A DNA stretch of 64,000 nt from Citrus sinensis (GCF_022201045.2 NC_068564.1:4402001-4466000), one strand, 5' to 3'. Shown: positions 24,901 to 38,954, numbered from the stretch's first letter. Translations and numbers: made by a program. The notes: generated by a model not told the origin, from the letters alone.

Positions 24901-27900
24901 CATTCCATTCCTTCTTTTGTTTACTCGCCTAAAAGTAACAAGTAGGCCAACCATCTCCCTGGCTATCCCAGCACATAAATAGTGCCTAGAAGAATTTTTT
25001 AGACCATGTCCCAAGAGTCCTCATTTAATAAATATATAAATAAAATAGTGCCCATCTAAAAAAAAAAAAAAACAATTCCCGTTTAAACAGTAGCCCCTTT
25101 ATCTCTATCTACATCCTTTCTCTGTTTAATTAATCCCTTGTTCCTCTCTTTCCATCCCTTCAAGTTCTTCCCTTAATCTATTTTCTTTGAAAGTCAGAAG
25201 AAAAAACAATAGAAAGATCAGGTCGCTTCATTCAGCTGAACAAGATGGGGACAACTTGACAAGGCAACAACAGCTGATCTGACAAACAGCCAATCTGATA
25301 AAAGCATGGACAATTTTTGCTCCTTAACCCTTTTTTGTTTCTCTGTCACAATCACATAGAGAATCTCAAAGACCATTCTACATTTTCAAATGGTTTATAA
25401 AAGATTTTGGAAAATGGACATGACCTTGAATCAGAACACATCATTAGAAATCGTAAAAGGATTCAAAATAAGGTTTACTTGAAAAAAGGGAACAAGAAAT
25501 TGCAGAAAAAAGGGGTAAAAAATGCAATTGAAGGTAAACAACAATGTTGGAGAACATATTGACAATTAGATACATGCAATATATCAGTGAGAGTTTAAAT
25601 AAGCTCCTAGTCTAATATAAATGAAAATAAACATGTACAACTTACCCTCACTTTTTCCCGAAAAGCTTGGTAAGTTTGCTGTTTTCTTAAAATTTTATGC
25701 TCTTTTTCCTTATACAACATCCTCAAGTCTTCAATTGATTCAGAATATCTGCTCAGAAGATACGTGTGTAATTAGAACCTTAAGTCGTCAAAAGGACATA
25801 ATGAAGACAATTTATGCTCATACTGGTGACTCTCATGCTTAAGCCTCTGATTCAGTCTGTTTACTTGAGCGCTGAGTTGTTCAGGAGTGCTACCATCCCA
25901 ACCTCCTAAAGCTTCAATCTCACTCTCAGGACAAATAACAGAAGCCTTTCTGCAACTATCCTGCAATTTAACCCAAGTATAAAATTTTTGCTATCGATTG
26001 ATGCAAGAACAATTGCTTTCACTTTGAATATTTAGAAACTACAGACAACATTGAAAAGCTAGCAACAAAATTTCTGCTATTTTTTGAATAATGTATAAAA
26101 TGTACCTGACGGAGAAGTTCAAGCTCCCGATACTGCGACTCTGCCTCTTTGATAGCACCGACAACCCTGGTTCTCATTACATCTTCATAGTGAGCCTTCT
26201 CCTGAAATAGAAATTTGATTTCTGAATATAAAAACTCAAGAAAACAAAATTACAGAAACAGCAGGGAAGCACTGAAAGAAGTTTAGAAAAGAATAGGAAA
26301 CCGATTCTGAAGTTTGTAGATTTTTTTCTATCTCCATTAGCTCTTTCTCTGCTGCCTCAAAGGTATCAACCTCTTCTTTTGCTGACTCTACAAGTAGCAT
26401 TATGGAAGAAATCATAAGGATAAGTATAATAGAACTGAACACCAATCATAGAAACATTAAGAAGATACCACATAAACTCTGAAATGATAACTTAAGGTCT
26501 TCGACTTTAGCTTCTGCTTCATTCATGCTGAATTGGAGCTTTTCCAGAATGATCTCCTTCTCTTCTATTTCCTCTTGAATATTCTATGAAACATTCCACA
26601 ACACAAATAAAATTATAAAGGGAGATAAAACAGGTAACATAGTAAAGTACAAATTGAATTTTGAATGGTGTGAGCATTATGGAACAAACTGAAATTTCTT
26701 GAGAAATCTCATCAACTGCTGATGCAGATGGTGGACCAGCATCAGCAGCAAATGAATTCTTCACATCCTGAAAAGCTAGTTCCTTTGACATCCGATTCCG
26801 TTCCGCACTAAAGCACCTCCTCTACACAAAAAGAAGGAAACACAGGATAACAAACATGCCGGTTAAAACCGAGTATACAGCAATAACATAAATAAATAGT
26901 TAGGACAGGATTTTCCACAGGTGAGCTGTAAGCAGTCTCCCACTCTGCTATTACCTTAACGTTTTGTTGATGTTGTTGAAGATCCTGAAGTCTTTCTTCT
27001 GAATCCCTCTTCCTCTTTCTGCATTGTTGAGCTTCTTCCTGTACATGTAACGCAGCTCTTTCAAGATCCTTAATCTTCTCGTCATAAGAACCACAAAGAC
27101 GGCCAGTTCTGAGCCTCCTGTTTAATGGCAGAATTGTCTGGACTGACCCTCGAGAAAACCTAGGGATATCAGAAATGAATTGAAGTCTTCAAACTGGGAA
27201 ATATACATGGAAAATAACTTTGATTACTGCTCATACACTGCTGAAGCTCAAAAACAGAGACCAAAAGATATCACTGGCTGTCAGTGATTCACTGTGTGCT
27301 GTTTGCTGTTATTGAGCTGTGTTACCTATTTTATCAATGTTCTAGTCTAAATATTTCTTGTAATTGTCATTAGTAAGAAAATACAATAAAAATGCAGTCT
27401 TTACACCGTTCTCTCCACCTACATAGCTCCTTCTCTCTGTTAACATGAACAATACCAAGAGCAAAGCAAATATGTATGAATAAGTAACCATAGTTCATGT
27501 GATGCTACTCAAGGCACAAATTCATCAACTGTCCAGGACTCATCCAAAAACAAAGCTCTTATGGTTTTAGAACAATATGTAAGATCACAGTAATGGTTCC
27601 TGCAAATTGTTAATGTTGTCCGTTTTAACTCCCTTTCTAAGATTTTACACTCTCTTAACAAAGAAATAGCAACATAATATCTCAATTTGTTCAAGCACTA
27701 CCTTTCTTAAATGCATATGTGCTTCACTAAGAGGGCCACCGCACACTGCTGCTTAACTATCTTTGTAACCTTTATATCCACTCCCCCTCGGCCCCTCCCT
27801 CTTATCTCTATGCCTGGTATACAATAGGGACTGTCAAACTATTCCCTATAACTCTTTCCAGGGTACAACTTCCCTGTACCATTTCCCAAACTGCAAAGAA

Positions 27901-30900
27901 CCAATGCTCCACCTCTGCCCCCACAAAAGCAAGAAGTGTATATAATATACTTTAAGCATGCAGCATGATCTGTTGTAAGACCTTGAAACTATAAGTTTGA
28001 AGGAAATACATAAGAACTGTCAAACAATTCCCTATAACTCTTTCCAGAGTACAACTTACTTGTACTCTGTCCCAAACCGCAAGGAACCAATGCTCCACCT
28101 CTGCCTCCACAAAAGCAAGTGTATCTAGTACTTTAAGCATGCAGTGCGATCTGTTGTAAGACCTTGAAATTTTAAGTTTGAAGGAAATACATAAGAACCC
28201 ATGCAGTTACTTTACCTTCAATTGCCTCAGACAGCTCTAACTATCAATTTTACAAAAATTATGCTATTATAAGTCAATTAATCATACTGAATTACCACCA
28301 ACCTAAAAAAGTTGGACGCCGCTACAACATGAGAGGAACAAGAGTCAGACAGAATCACAACCACAAACATTAAGAAACAAACATAACAACAGGGAAATTC
28401 ATCCGCAAGTGACAACAGGGAAATTCATCCACTTGGTCAAATTAGATCTAATAACAATTTAAGTTACCAATCGACTTGAAATCTTTGATTAATGAGTACA
28501 GCAGAACAATAGAATTTAGTACTCTTTAGTTTATGAGTACAGCTGAAGAATAGCATTTAGTCCCTAGTAGGCCCCAAATGTGCAAGGATTTGTGGGCCAG
28601 TCATGGCGATCCAAACACAGCCATTTTGCCAAGTGATAATTTACTTCATTTCTAAAATTGGAGGGAATTCAAACACAAGATTGTATTGGCTCTAGCATTT
28701 TAAGTTTATCAGTCAATCCAAAAGCTTAAAATGAAAAGAAAAGATGCTAAATAGCATTTAAGCTCAGTTGCATCCTTACAAGCAAGGCATGCGAATGAAG
28801 ACAAACGTACACCAGAACCAAAAATATATAACAGACACAAAAACAACTTATGATAATTTATTCATACGGTTGATGGATTCAAATACAAGACTAATTGGTC
28901 AACCTGACGTGACTCCATATTAAAATTACTAGAACCAAAAGCTCATGCTTTTGAGCCAAGTTAGTTACTTAATAAATCAATCTAACACATTCGATGAGCT
29001 TAAATAACCTATAGAACAAGCTCCTAACTTACATTTTATGTCCGTCCAAAGTGTAGACCTCCTTCAGATTTGAAATTCTTTGCTCAAAAGCAACAGCTTT
29101 TCCCACATCATAATCTCTAACAAGAACTTGCCTCTCAGCACTGCCCTGAAGAAAATAATCAACAAGGACATTAAAAGATGTTGAAGAGCCACAAAAATCT
29201 GAGAGCAGTCATATAGTGAAGAGAAAGGTTACCATATCCACCAAGACATTTATTACGGTAGGATTATCTGATTGTAAAACAGAAAGTGTAGTAGGGTGCT
29301 TTGTATGAGGAAGCATGTGGTGGGGCAAGCTCAATCTAAACAAATAAAAGCACCATATGAAGAGGAAAAATATCAAAACTAGAAATAAAAATAGGGGCAG
29401 TAGGCACCCACCAAGGCAGTTAAAATCAATAAATTGGTCATCTACCTTGGTCTTGAAAAGTCATATATGATGATCTGAAGGTGGTTATAGTTAGCTTCTC
29501 TTGCACATCCTCTGAGAAGAAGAGCATCCTTATGATCAGTCACAATAAAAGCATTAAGCAGCCTCCCAATCGCTTGCTCAACAGCAGGAGCCCATGTATC
29601 CCCATTGACCAAGGTCTGCAGTATATAAAAGTAAATGTAGCTTCAAGGGCGAGATCTTACCACTTTGAAAAGAAATTGGAGAATAACAAAAGATTTTAAA
29701 GAAAAAAAATCCCGATATCAAAACATGCGGAATATCACCAATGACTACTACTACAAGCAACGAAATATTCAAACACAATATGTAACAAAGAGAATATCTT
29801 TTTAATACAACACAATATAAACAAACCCAAATGCAATCATCCAGTTTTCTACCACTGACCACATGGGAACCAATTGGACCAATGGGCGGACTTTTAAACT
29901 TATGATGATGTCGCTCAATAGCACGTAAAAGAGAAATCACTCGGTCTCCTCCAAAAGCTGTAACCTGCCAACAAAAAAGGGTCACAACTGAATATACAAT
30001 TGGGTGCTTAAAACCATGTTTACTACATGAGTGGCACGCACCTTGTTGGTTTGATGTTGTTGGAGCTCACGAATTTCAGATCTTATCTCACGACACTTCT
30101 TATCATAATCCTCAATCTAATAAACCAAGATCACAATCTCTTGAGTATAAAAAATAGTCTAGAAAGAGCAAGTGTTTTCTTAGAAGAGAAAACTTTGAAT
30201 TTTTGGTCCATAGGAGTATGCATACAATTAAAACAACTTGCAAGGTAAACAACATAAGACACACTGCAATTTCCAGTAAGTCAGAACCCACAAACCAAAA
30301 TAAACTGTCAATGCCAAAATTCATCCCTCCCCCCCCCCCCCCCCAAAAAAAAAAGAATAAATCAGCACGAAATGTCAGTATGTCTTGCTAGAACTTTTTA
30401 TCCTCAAAAATAGTAAATGCAATTACACTAAAACGTCCCTATAGTGATACTCTGAATGGGAATAACCTCCATATAGTCATAAAAATTATGCTCTCAAATT
30501 TGGGCAAGTTATAAATAAGAATAAACTCCACATTGTAATAAGTTATGGTTTTTCTAGAGCTTGTCTTAAGAAACTTACCTCCACATAATAATAATTCTGT
30601 ATATTGCAAAAAAAACATGCTATATTACATTAAAGGTTTAAGATGGAATGAAATACAAATCTAAATTTGCTTCGGACAATGATTTATTCTTTAAAGTTGT
30701 TACCAAATCATTGTATAATATTTATAAAAATTACATTAAGAGAAAAACGTAATGCAAAAGTTTAGACTTTTAAGATGACTCTGCATATTTTTAATAGTAT
30801 AAGATTAATTTAGTGCATACTTTATCTCTATATCACTTGGGCTAAGGATTACTACAAACCAATAATTTTTGTAACTAAACCTCTATTAAGTTATAATCTC

Positions 30901-33900
30901 CTCAAAGTAATAAAAATAATTGGTCCCAACATTATGACTATAGAGAGGTTTTACTGTATAAAACTTAGGGCAACTCAATTATGTCTACTACTTGCTAGCT
31001 AGCATCAAGTATACTTTCATAACTGATTTACGAGACTAATGCAAATAAGACTCTTGGTGTTTAGTCAATCCAAATAATTGGGAGATGATTAGAAAAACCA
31101 AACATCCAGAGAAGTCAACGTTGCTTGTTTCCAATTGATTCATCAAAATGATAAATGAGTTCAACACAGAAAAATAATATAAATTTAGCTTAATCTTATG
31201 CTTCATTGGTCCGGATATGCCAAGCATCAACTAGTGACAGATAGAAAACCAAGCAAGTAAAGGGTGAAACACCAGCTTTACAGCACTATATCAAACAAAA
31301 GTGTATTCCATGTCAAATGGTTATGGTATCCAACCAAAATGCAATAACCTAGTAATAGGCCAGGGTAAAGAACAGAGAACATAAACCAAAGACTCAGAAC
31401 CATGCAGAACAATTCTAATCAATGGATAAGAATGATCTGTAAATGAACAACTTACCTCATCAGAAATCCTTCTTATTTCATTCTTTTCCTTAGACAGTTT
31501 CTCAGACAAGGCACTATCTTCTTCCTTCATCCTGAATTATCATAGTACTAAACAGGATGAAGCAAACCTAGCCTGGCAGAAAGTTAATAGATCCAAACAA
31601 AATAAAGAAATGGACTACTATATAACCTTGAAAGAGTTATATTAGCGGCATCAATCTCACACTGGAGTTCCTTCAGCTTTGCCTCTATCTCAGATTCTTC
31701 AGCCTGTAGTAATACCAAAATTGAAAAATCATTCATTTCAATGAGGTTTGGTAAGAGCAAACCATTTTTTCATAAACAACTCTACATCGACATCATATTA
31801 TCAAAAGCAGAGAGATCCTAATCTTGAAGTGATAAATAAGCAGCAGCATTTCCACAATGCAGAACTAGACGCAAGACCTTAGCAAACTAATATAACAAAA
31901 TAAGTGTAGAAACTTGGTTGAGCATTAAGTTCTCTCAGAATTAATTATCTGTCATACAGAATTTACTCTGGGTTCATTTTCTTTCTTTCTTACTTTTTTT
32001 TTCCCTATGTTATTTGGCTTCTGAGTACTGTCATATTTAACAGAAACAATAGAACAAACTGTAAGTGTTTATCCCAAAAAAAAAAATAGAAAATGTAATC
32101 AGTTATTAAGAACCCTGTGGCTCCTACATATATGTATATATAGATAAGACATGGTTTGTAGGCATGCATGGCATTTTATTGCAGTCAACAAACAGTTTGA
32201 ACTCAACATTCAAACATATATAAAGCTGGCCAAAGAATCTATCGGAAACATCAAGGTCACATGAATGGGCAAACATATTTGAAAAATTGGAAAACTAGCA
32301 AGTAAACTTAGTTTATTCTTCTTTATTTTTTAAGTATTGCATGAATGGAAACAAAACCCCTCCCAGCCCATGCGAGTGAGATCCAAACCCCAGATTTCTG
32401 ATGCCACATCAAGATGTTTTACACTAGCAGGTAAACTTAACATATGATCTCTGCACCTCACAAGAAGTACAGTATTTTATCCTCTTAAAGATGGTAAGAA
32501 CCACGTAAGTTTTATTCTCTATTGAGTCACAATTTCTGAAACTCAAGTTCCCAACACTATTTATAAATGTGCAATTTTTTTATACAAAACAAGACACGTT
32601 ATGAACAAGCTTTAGTAGTAAATAGAACTTAATAAAATAAACATAATGAAAGTTTAAGAAATGACTGTATATTGAGAGATGAAAGGAAAGAAAAACATCA
32701 ATATATATTAAATACTTCACTTGCTAACACAATGTTTCTCAATTATGTCTAATTTTTTTACCATTGCTAAGAATCAAATCCCAAAGATCATGCCAACAAT
32801 GTGCCAAGATCACCCACCTCTCAGCCAAGCCAAAATCAACATTGCATGATTTTCAAATATTGTTATGACTTCTACCAAATGTTAGTCTTTCAAGGGTTTA
32901 GCATTTTCTTAAATGGGGGCTATATCCTTTCCTAGTCCACATTGAAATCATTTAATTAAGAGCTCATGGAATGTCATATCAAAAACAAAAAGAATTTTTT
33001 TCGAAATGATTCTTACAAAATCAAATCAAAGAAAAGCTGTAGTGTTGAGGCATGACATGAAAAGGTAAATGATATACCACAATAATAGTCAGAAAAAGCC
33101 GGAAAAGGAAAATAAAAAAACTATTATGGCAAGTGAAAAAACCTGTGTATTTCTAACATGTTGCTCCTGAATATCATGGACTTGTTGTTCAAGCCCTTTG
33201 ACACGATTCACCATCTTCTGCATGTAACTTGTGTTACGAACAAGCTCTCCTTCTAGCTCAAGCTTCTCTTTTGTTGCCTAAGATCAGCATTTTACATGAA
33301 CAGGGGATAGAATAAGATTTTAAAAATTATAAGGAAAACGCCTTGATCAGATGAGAAAAGACTGTTAAAGAGCACATAAAAAATGAGAAAAAGATAGAAG
33401 GCAGATAGACTATGAAAAAAGAAAATAAAGAAAATAATGAAATTAAATATAAGAAATTGAAATGAAACATTAAGGCAAACATCTTCCAATGGACAAAACA
33501 GATCTATTTTAACTTCCTAATGATGTTAAATTCAAATTGAGAACATGCTACACTAAGGATAGCATCTTTCCCCACCAAAACATAAAAGGGACATTGGTTA
33601 TGCTTAGTTATAGGTACTTCTAAATGACTACATTTCAAATTTGATCACTTTCAGAACAATAAAAGAAAAAGGAATTGCAGATAAGAATAAAATACAAAAC
33701 AAATTTCCAATTACTTTATAAAGGAAACACAAGCACTTACTAAAAAATCAGATGTTTACTTCACATATCACTATACTATTAATTTTTTTTTCCCCCAAAA
33801 TTTCTCTTTTAACACTTACAACAACCAAGAAAAGGGCTGATAAACTGAAAGAAAAGAACCGAGCAACAACCTCTCAAATTATCAGAATTTTATTTTACTC

Positions 33901-36227
33901 AGAAACAAATATCCCAACTTCTACATACCAAGGAAATAGACTGCTGCAACTCATCCTTCCTTCTCCTCACTTCTGATGTTTTTTCCACCATGACCGCTAT
34001 TTCAGCTTTCTTCTTCATGAAACAGTCCCTCAGTGACTCCAATATACTCTGTGAAGCAAATACATAACTAGGGAAGTAATTTATGAACCAGCATCCTCTA
34101 CATTAGGTGAAAAAAAATATGTTCTAAGTACCACAACTTCGAAAAGAAAAGTGTTAAAGCAAACCAGAATCTCTGAGACGTAATATAATGAAACAAACTT
34201 TAAAAGAATGAAGACATCCATAAGATTCCCATGAAATCAAAATCATCCTTTCCAAATATCAAACAGATAGACATAATTTCCTAATATTAAATAAATAGGC
34301 GAGCAAGATTTGAGAATCCAATGTGCAGAAATTATAACCAGACTTATTCGATCAAAAAAAAGATGTAGACAATTAAGAAATAAATCTATCTAAACAATTT
34401 CTCCTTCCTGAAAACCATGAAAACGTGAGGTGGCATTAGGTAGTTGAAGGATCCATGACCAACCAAAGATCCACACCCCCTTTCCCCAACTAAATAAAAC
34501 AAAAGAGAGAGAGAAAAGAAAAGAAAAAGGACATACATAATTTCATTTCAGCTAGATACTTCCCCAGATATTTTTAGTAGCAAAATTTTCATATTTCTAG
34601 GTTTTAACACATTACTGTCGCTGTCCATCTCTAGTTGCACTTGTCAAATAGTATAAACACCAAAGTAAAGGAACAAAAGAAAAAAATCAAAAATATCAAG
34701 AATTATGTAATAAACTTTGGATTTTAACATGGAGAGGGGATTGGTACAATTAAAAGGATACAGATTTGACCATAAGTGTCATATAAAGTTGTTTATAACT
34801 CACATGTCTACTGTCAATTTTAGCTTGGCAACGAGGAATGCGATCTTTTAACTTTTCAATCTTCAGAGTTTGTTCCTTGAGTTGCCTATCAACATCGTAC
34901 ACCCAAGACCATGCAAGCTTCTTCTTTAATCGCTGCAGGTCTTGAGTTATTTCTTCCACATGTTCCATGTTTCTTATTTTTCTTTGCAACTCACTAAGTT
35001 CCTTCTCTGTAGGCTTTATCGTAGCCTCCAATTCCAGAACAAGAGCATCTCCTTTATTAAGGTGGTTGTAAATGCTTTGTAGAAGATCATTTACTTGCTG
35101 GAGAAGTGTGGCCTTGAAAAAGAACTGAGTGGTAGTGGAAACATCAATATAAAATCGCACATAGCCCATTTTAAATCATATGCTAGGAAACAGATATAAC
35201 CTTGAATTTATCTTTGTCATTCCCAGAATGAAGAAACTCCCTGCTTTTGTCTTGGCTCATTATCACACACGGATTCTCAACATCAATCTGTAGAAAGTAA
35301 ATTACATCTTAAACATCCAAGCACAGAATCCGAGGTCGAAAGAGAAAGGATAACTTTCAATATGAAAATGAGAAACAAAACCAGGGGAACTGTCAATATT
35401 AAACGCCCAAAGAATAACTCACATTAAAATGATCTATCAGTTCAAGAAGCTCCTGCTTCCGACTGGCAACTCTTTTCCCTGTCAATTTAATACAACAAAC
35501 CTCTCACACCAGTAATTCAACATCACAATACAATCAAATCAAAGAACTAAAAGTAATGCGAGAACATCAAGTCAACCTTGGTGATCCTTTAGAACAGTGG
35601 TGCTAGTAGATTCAGTAATCCTGCGTTCTATGATTATGGAATCACCAAATATTTCTGGCTTAAATGCATCTTCACCCCGGTTTTTTAACTCAACTTCAAC
35701 CATAGCATAACTAAAAGTACAATAAAACACATTAAAACACAAAAATATCAAAATTTTATTGATTTTTCAACAAATTTTCAGCAATCACAAGAGAGATAAC
35801 CTATGTGAATCTCAAAAATAACAAACCTGCAACCAGTTTTAATAAAATCCTTCAAAGTAGCGGCTCTTTGAGTCCCTTTGGCTCGGCACCCAAATGCAAT
35901 ACACAGAGCAGTCAGTATAGCACTCTTACCGCCTACAACCACCATGAACCCAAACGACATGTCGTATTTCAGAAACAATTATCAATTGTTTAAACTAATT
36001 TCACTTAAATTAAGCATCAGAACCAAAAAAAGATTAAAAATTTGATAAACATGAAGCTGAGTGCGTTTACTTCCGTTTTGACCGGTGATGAAATTGACCC
36101 ACTCGCCGAGTTCTATTTGAAGGCTACTGTGGCACATGAAGTTCTCCAATCGGACTCGGGTTATTGTACCAGCTCCGGAACGCTGAGGGCCGTAACCGGA
36201 TTGCGAAATAAACCTATAATCCCCCAT
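21918..36227 (-). CDS. SMC6: SMC6, structural maintenance of chromosomes protein 6, 28 exons
   Basis: Exons, first to last: 36071-36227, 35827-35932, 35577-35710, 35423-35478, 35201-35287, 34804-35112, 33929-34048, 33143-33277, 31627-31703, 31456-31531, 30042-30116, 29860-29964, 29446-29615, 29233-29335, 29033-29145, 26955-27159, 26690-26821, 26469-26583, 26302-26387, 26106-26201, 25824-25960, 25646-25748, 23898-23977, 23689-23767, 23461-23518, 22796-22893, 22548-22642 and 21918-21975; 3165 nt, 1054 aa, all in phase. Walker A is GQNGSGKS (49-56), the ABC signature is LSGGERS (970-976), and Walker B ends in D998-E999. Coiled coils flank a hinge at about 445-640. The C-terminus [10 protein letters not shown] matches plant SMC6. 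With SMC5 and the NSE subunits it forms the nuclear SMC5/6 complex for recombination repair and replication-fork stability; the Arabidopsis counterpart is MIM. The chosen Met matches the family start, although the frame is open further upstream. Confidence 0.95.
24111..24539. repeat. Tandem duplication in SMC6 intron 22
   Basis: About 190 bases at 24111-24300 recur, diverged and slightly longer, at 24320-24539. Shared landmarks are ATAGCTAATACAAA, GTGAATGGTTGAAA, ACAACTTGATTT, AAGTCTGCAGCA, GTAGTGAGTGGA and the final CCA(G/A)TTGACT. The duplication is non-coding and lies within the 1.7-kb intron between exons 22 and 23. Confidence 0.8.
27831..28198. repeat. Head-to-tail 186/182-bp tandem duplication in SMC6 intron 15
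   Basis: Unit 1 (27831-28016) begins CTGTCAAACTATTCCCTATA and unit 2 (28017-28198) begins CTGTCAAACAATTCCCTATA. Both end GGAAATACATAAGAAC and share nearly all bases between. The units abut exactly. This is a simple tandem duplication in the 1.9-kb intron between exons 15 and 16. It carries no coding signal. Confidence 0.85.
30328..30354. repeat. Poly-C/poly-A tract in SMC6 intron 10
   Basis: A run of about 16 C bases is followed by about 10 A bases. The same C-run-then-A-run arrangement appears at 63110-63144. Such tracts are prone to length errors, so exact lengths are uncertain. Confidence 0.8.
30426..30956. mobile_element. Emigrant-like Tc1/mariner MITE in SMC6 intron 10
   Basis: The left end reads CACTAAAACGTCCCTATAGTGATA. 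The reverse complement of the right end reads CAGTAAAACCTCTCTATAGTCATA, and both are bordered by TA. The CAGTAAAACCTCTATA-type terminus with TA target duplication is typical of the plant Emigrant/pogo-like MITEs. The interior (531 bases) is A/T-rich and non-coding. The insertion is old, since the ends have several mismatches. Confidence 0.55.
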
Positions 36228-36239
36228 CCTTTTTCCCCC

Positions 36240-38760
36240 CCTTCTGAGCCCTAGAAATTTAGTTGCAGATGAAAGAAAGATACCATAAAGAGACTCGAAT
36301 GGGGAGTGTTTATGGCGGGAAGAGGGGAATGCTGCGTGTGTGTCAGATGAATGTGTGACTGTGAAAGTGGGGGGCTTGACCTTATTAACAGGGCTCCGAC
36401 CATCGAGTTGTTTTAAACTGGACAAATCAGGACCGTCGATTTTTTTGTTTATTTCTCTGATAAGCGGGCCCACGAAATGATGATAATGAATTCGCATGCG
36501 TTTTTCTTTTTCTTTTTTTTTTTCCTTCACAACCAAATTAATTTTCGTATAGGTCAAAAAAAGAAAATTAATTTTGGTAAAGTAAAGGTTAGGAATTGAT
36601 CTTTTTATATACAACGATAATTGAAAAACCATTAAAATATGAATAATTTATTATGTGAAATAGCATACAATTTAAAAAACCATTAAAAAATGAAGGTGTT
36701 GGAATAACTGTAATCAGTCGGCTACATTTATCCCATCGGACCATTTTTTTTTAATTTTTTAATTTAAAGCAAATCTAACTCCATTTTAAACGAGAAAAAT
36801 ATTATCTCATTCCAAAACATATAATTCAATTCATATCTCAGTGGAATCATACTATTTAAGTTGTTTTAGAAGTACGACAATAGATTTTGATTCCGTAACC
36901 ATTGGAACTTTGGAAGTCGCAACTTTGATAAAAAATTTGTAATCTTTGACTGCTGTAAAATTTCAACAAACACTAGGGACTGCATTGTCAATAATGGAAT
37001 ATGAACATCTCACCATTGAACAACTTTTCCAATCAAATCTGAGCGTAACAAACAAAATGACAAAATTGAGGAACCGTAAACTGTTGCAACGTGGCCGGAC
37101 CCTTCAAATAACCTAATATTACAAAGATTGTAAAAGTTATAAAACGGTGATGGCACCAAGCAAATAACATTGGACAGCAGAATGAATGGATATAAAATGT
37201 TGAAATTGACACATTGCACTTTGATTATATTATCAAATTTGATCAAGACTAGAATTGGCTATATGTTATAATGATATTTTTTTTATGTATCTAAGATCAA
37301 GAAGGACCTATTTGCAATATTTCCAAAACTATAATGTGGGAGTTTTTGTTTGTGATTTGTGATGAATATAAAACTTCACTTCCAATTTGTGTTGATTTGG
37401 TGTAGGATGCTCTTGGATTTAGAAGGGCATGAGAGGGCACTTTAGAAATCAAATGTAAAGAATTGAGAATTGGAGTAAAATAAAGGTTATTATATATTCT
37501 AGTAGAATCCTCAAATTCAATTGGTGCCGTGGAGGTGTAGGCCTTGTTGGCTAGTGTTGCGAACCAAGTAAAATCCATGCGTTGCATTCTTAATTTGATT
37601 ATTACTATGTGGGTTACATGTTGCACTTATATATGTTTTCTTCAAAATATGTAATTCAAGCCTCCGTGGGTTGCTTAGCTAGGGATGCTGGATAAATTAG
37701 GGTTTCGTTATTTTAAGGTGATTATTAGGTATTGATTTTATAATGATAGTCATTTTTCGTTTTTTTTTTAACTTGATTAACCATTAAATTATGATTCGCT
37801 TTCATAAATAAGTTAAAAAAGTGGAATTATCCTATTATAAATTGGGAGTTCTCGTTAAAATTATTTTTAGTGATCAATTTTTGAATTAATAAATATTTTA
37901 TTGTATTTTTCTACGATGAAATTATTATCTTCAATCTCGTGGTCTTGATTATTATTGTGAATCTAATGGTATATAGTTGTTTAGAGTAGAACTAACCGCA
38001 TCATGAAAATCCTTTCTCTTCTTAACTGAAAGCTGACACATCGTTTTATAATTATGTTATCAAATGTGGACAAAAACCAAATACAGCCACACGATGTAAG
38101 GAAGAAATTAAAGATCGATTCTTTTAGCAGATATAGCATTTTCTGTTAAATTTGTAAGGTTAATCATTACCGATCGCAGATCGTATCTGATAGAAAATTG
38201 TGAGTACTATCTAAAAGATAAATTTTGAAATATAGATATTTTTTTGTTTCATAAATAATTAACTTTTTTAGTTTTACAATATTTATGCATTATGTCAGTT
38301 CTCCCTATTACACCATAAATAACCATATGGTATTATAATTAACTGAATAAAAGTATTTTGAACATATGCATTTAAGCATTTGCACTAGAGAAACATTGTG
38401 TATATGTGTCCACATTTTCTACTCTTTTTAACTAGCTATTCAAATATGTTCAAAATGGGATAGAGCAATCAAAATAACATAAAGTCCAATTATTTTTTAT
38501 TTTTTTAATATTTCCCAAATCTATTAATCTGATATCTTATAACTATAATTTTATATTCTCACTTTTTTTTTTGGGTGCACCAAATTAAATCACGTGCATC
38601 TTACTCTCGTTCGTAGCATAATTTAGCTTGTACACAAACCCTAATGAAACGGTGCAACCTTGCATCAGCAGCTATAGAAGTCATTTACTTTTTTATAATC
38701 ACCATTTGACTTGATTTAAAAAAAATAAAAAGCACCATCAGAGGGCCCAGAATCAAGTTT
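36240..38760. other. SMC6 5' flank and intergenic region
   Basis: The first few hundred bases are the 5' leader and promoter of SMC6. A G/C-richer patch at 36100-36480 surrounds the start. From about 36640 to 38760 the sequence is A/T-rich. I found no gene, RNA or delimitable mobile element there. The minus-strand frame at 37297-37626 resembles no family I know. Confidence 0.5.
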
Positions 38761-38808
38761 GTAATTTGTGCATGATACACGTTCTTTCCACTTGTCCACT
38801 ACTCACTC

Positions 38809-38816
38809 TATATTTA
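38809..38816 (+). promoter_or_regulatory. Possible TATA box of the C2H2 gene
   Basis: TATATTTA lies about 250 bases upstream of the start codon at 39060 in a TC-rich promoter-like stretch. If used, the leader would start near 38840 and would include the small upstream ORF at 38931. Confidence 0.35.
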
Positions 38817-38930
38817 TGTTCTCATTCTCAATTCACACACAACACTACTATTTTTATTTATTTTCATTTTTTGGTAAGGAGCATATATATTTACTCTGTT
38901 ACCTTTTGGTTTTGTGCCTCTAGTGAAGGA

Positions 38931-38954
38931 ATGCTTGTCACCTACTCCTTTTAA
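38931..38954 (+). promoter_or_regulatory. Upstream ORF (7 codons plus stop) before the C2H2 gene
   Basis: An ATG at 38931 opens a frame of seven sense codons (MLVTYSF) ending in TAA at 38952. No other ATG occurs before the main start at 39060. If transcription begins upstream of 38931, ribosomes would meet this short frame first, which usually lowers translation of the main frame. The transcription start was not determined. Confidence 0.4.

Noticed and set aside
37297..37626. 109-codon minus-strand frame in the SMC6-C2H2 interval
   Set aside because: No recognisable domain, no promoter, and composition like the A/T-rich surroundings.
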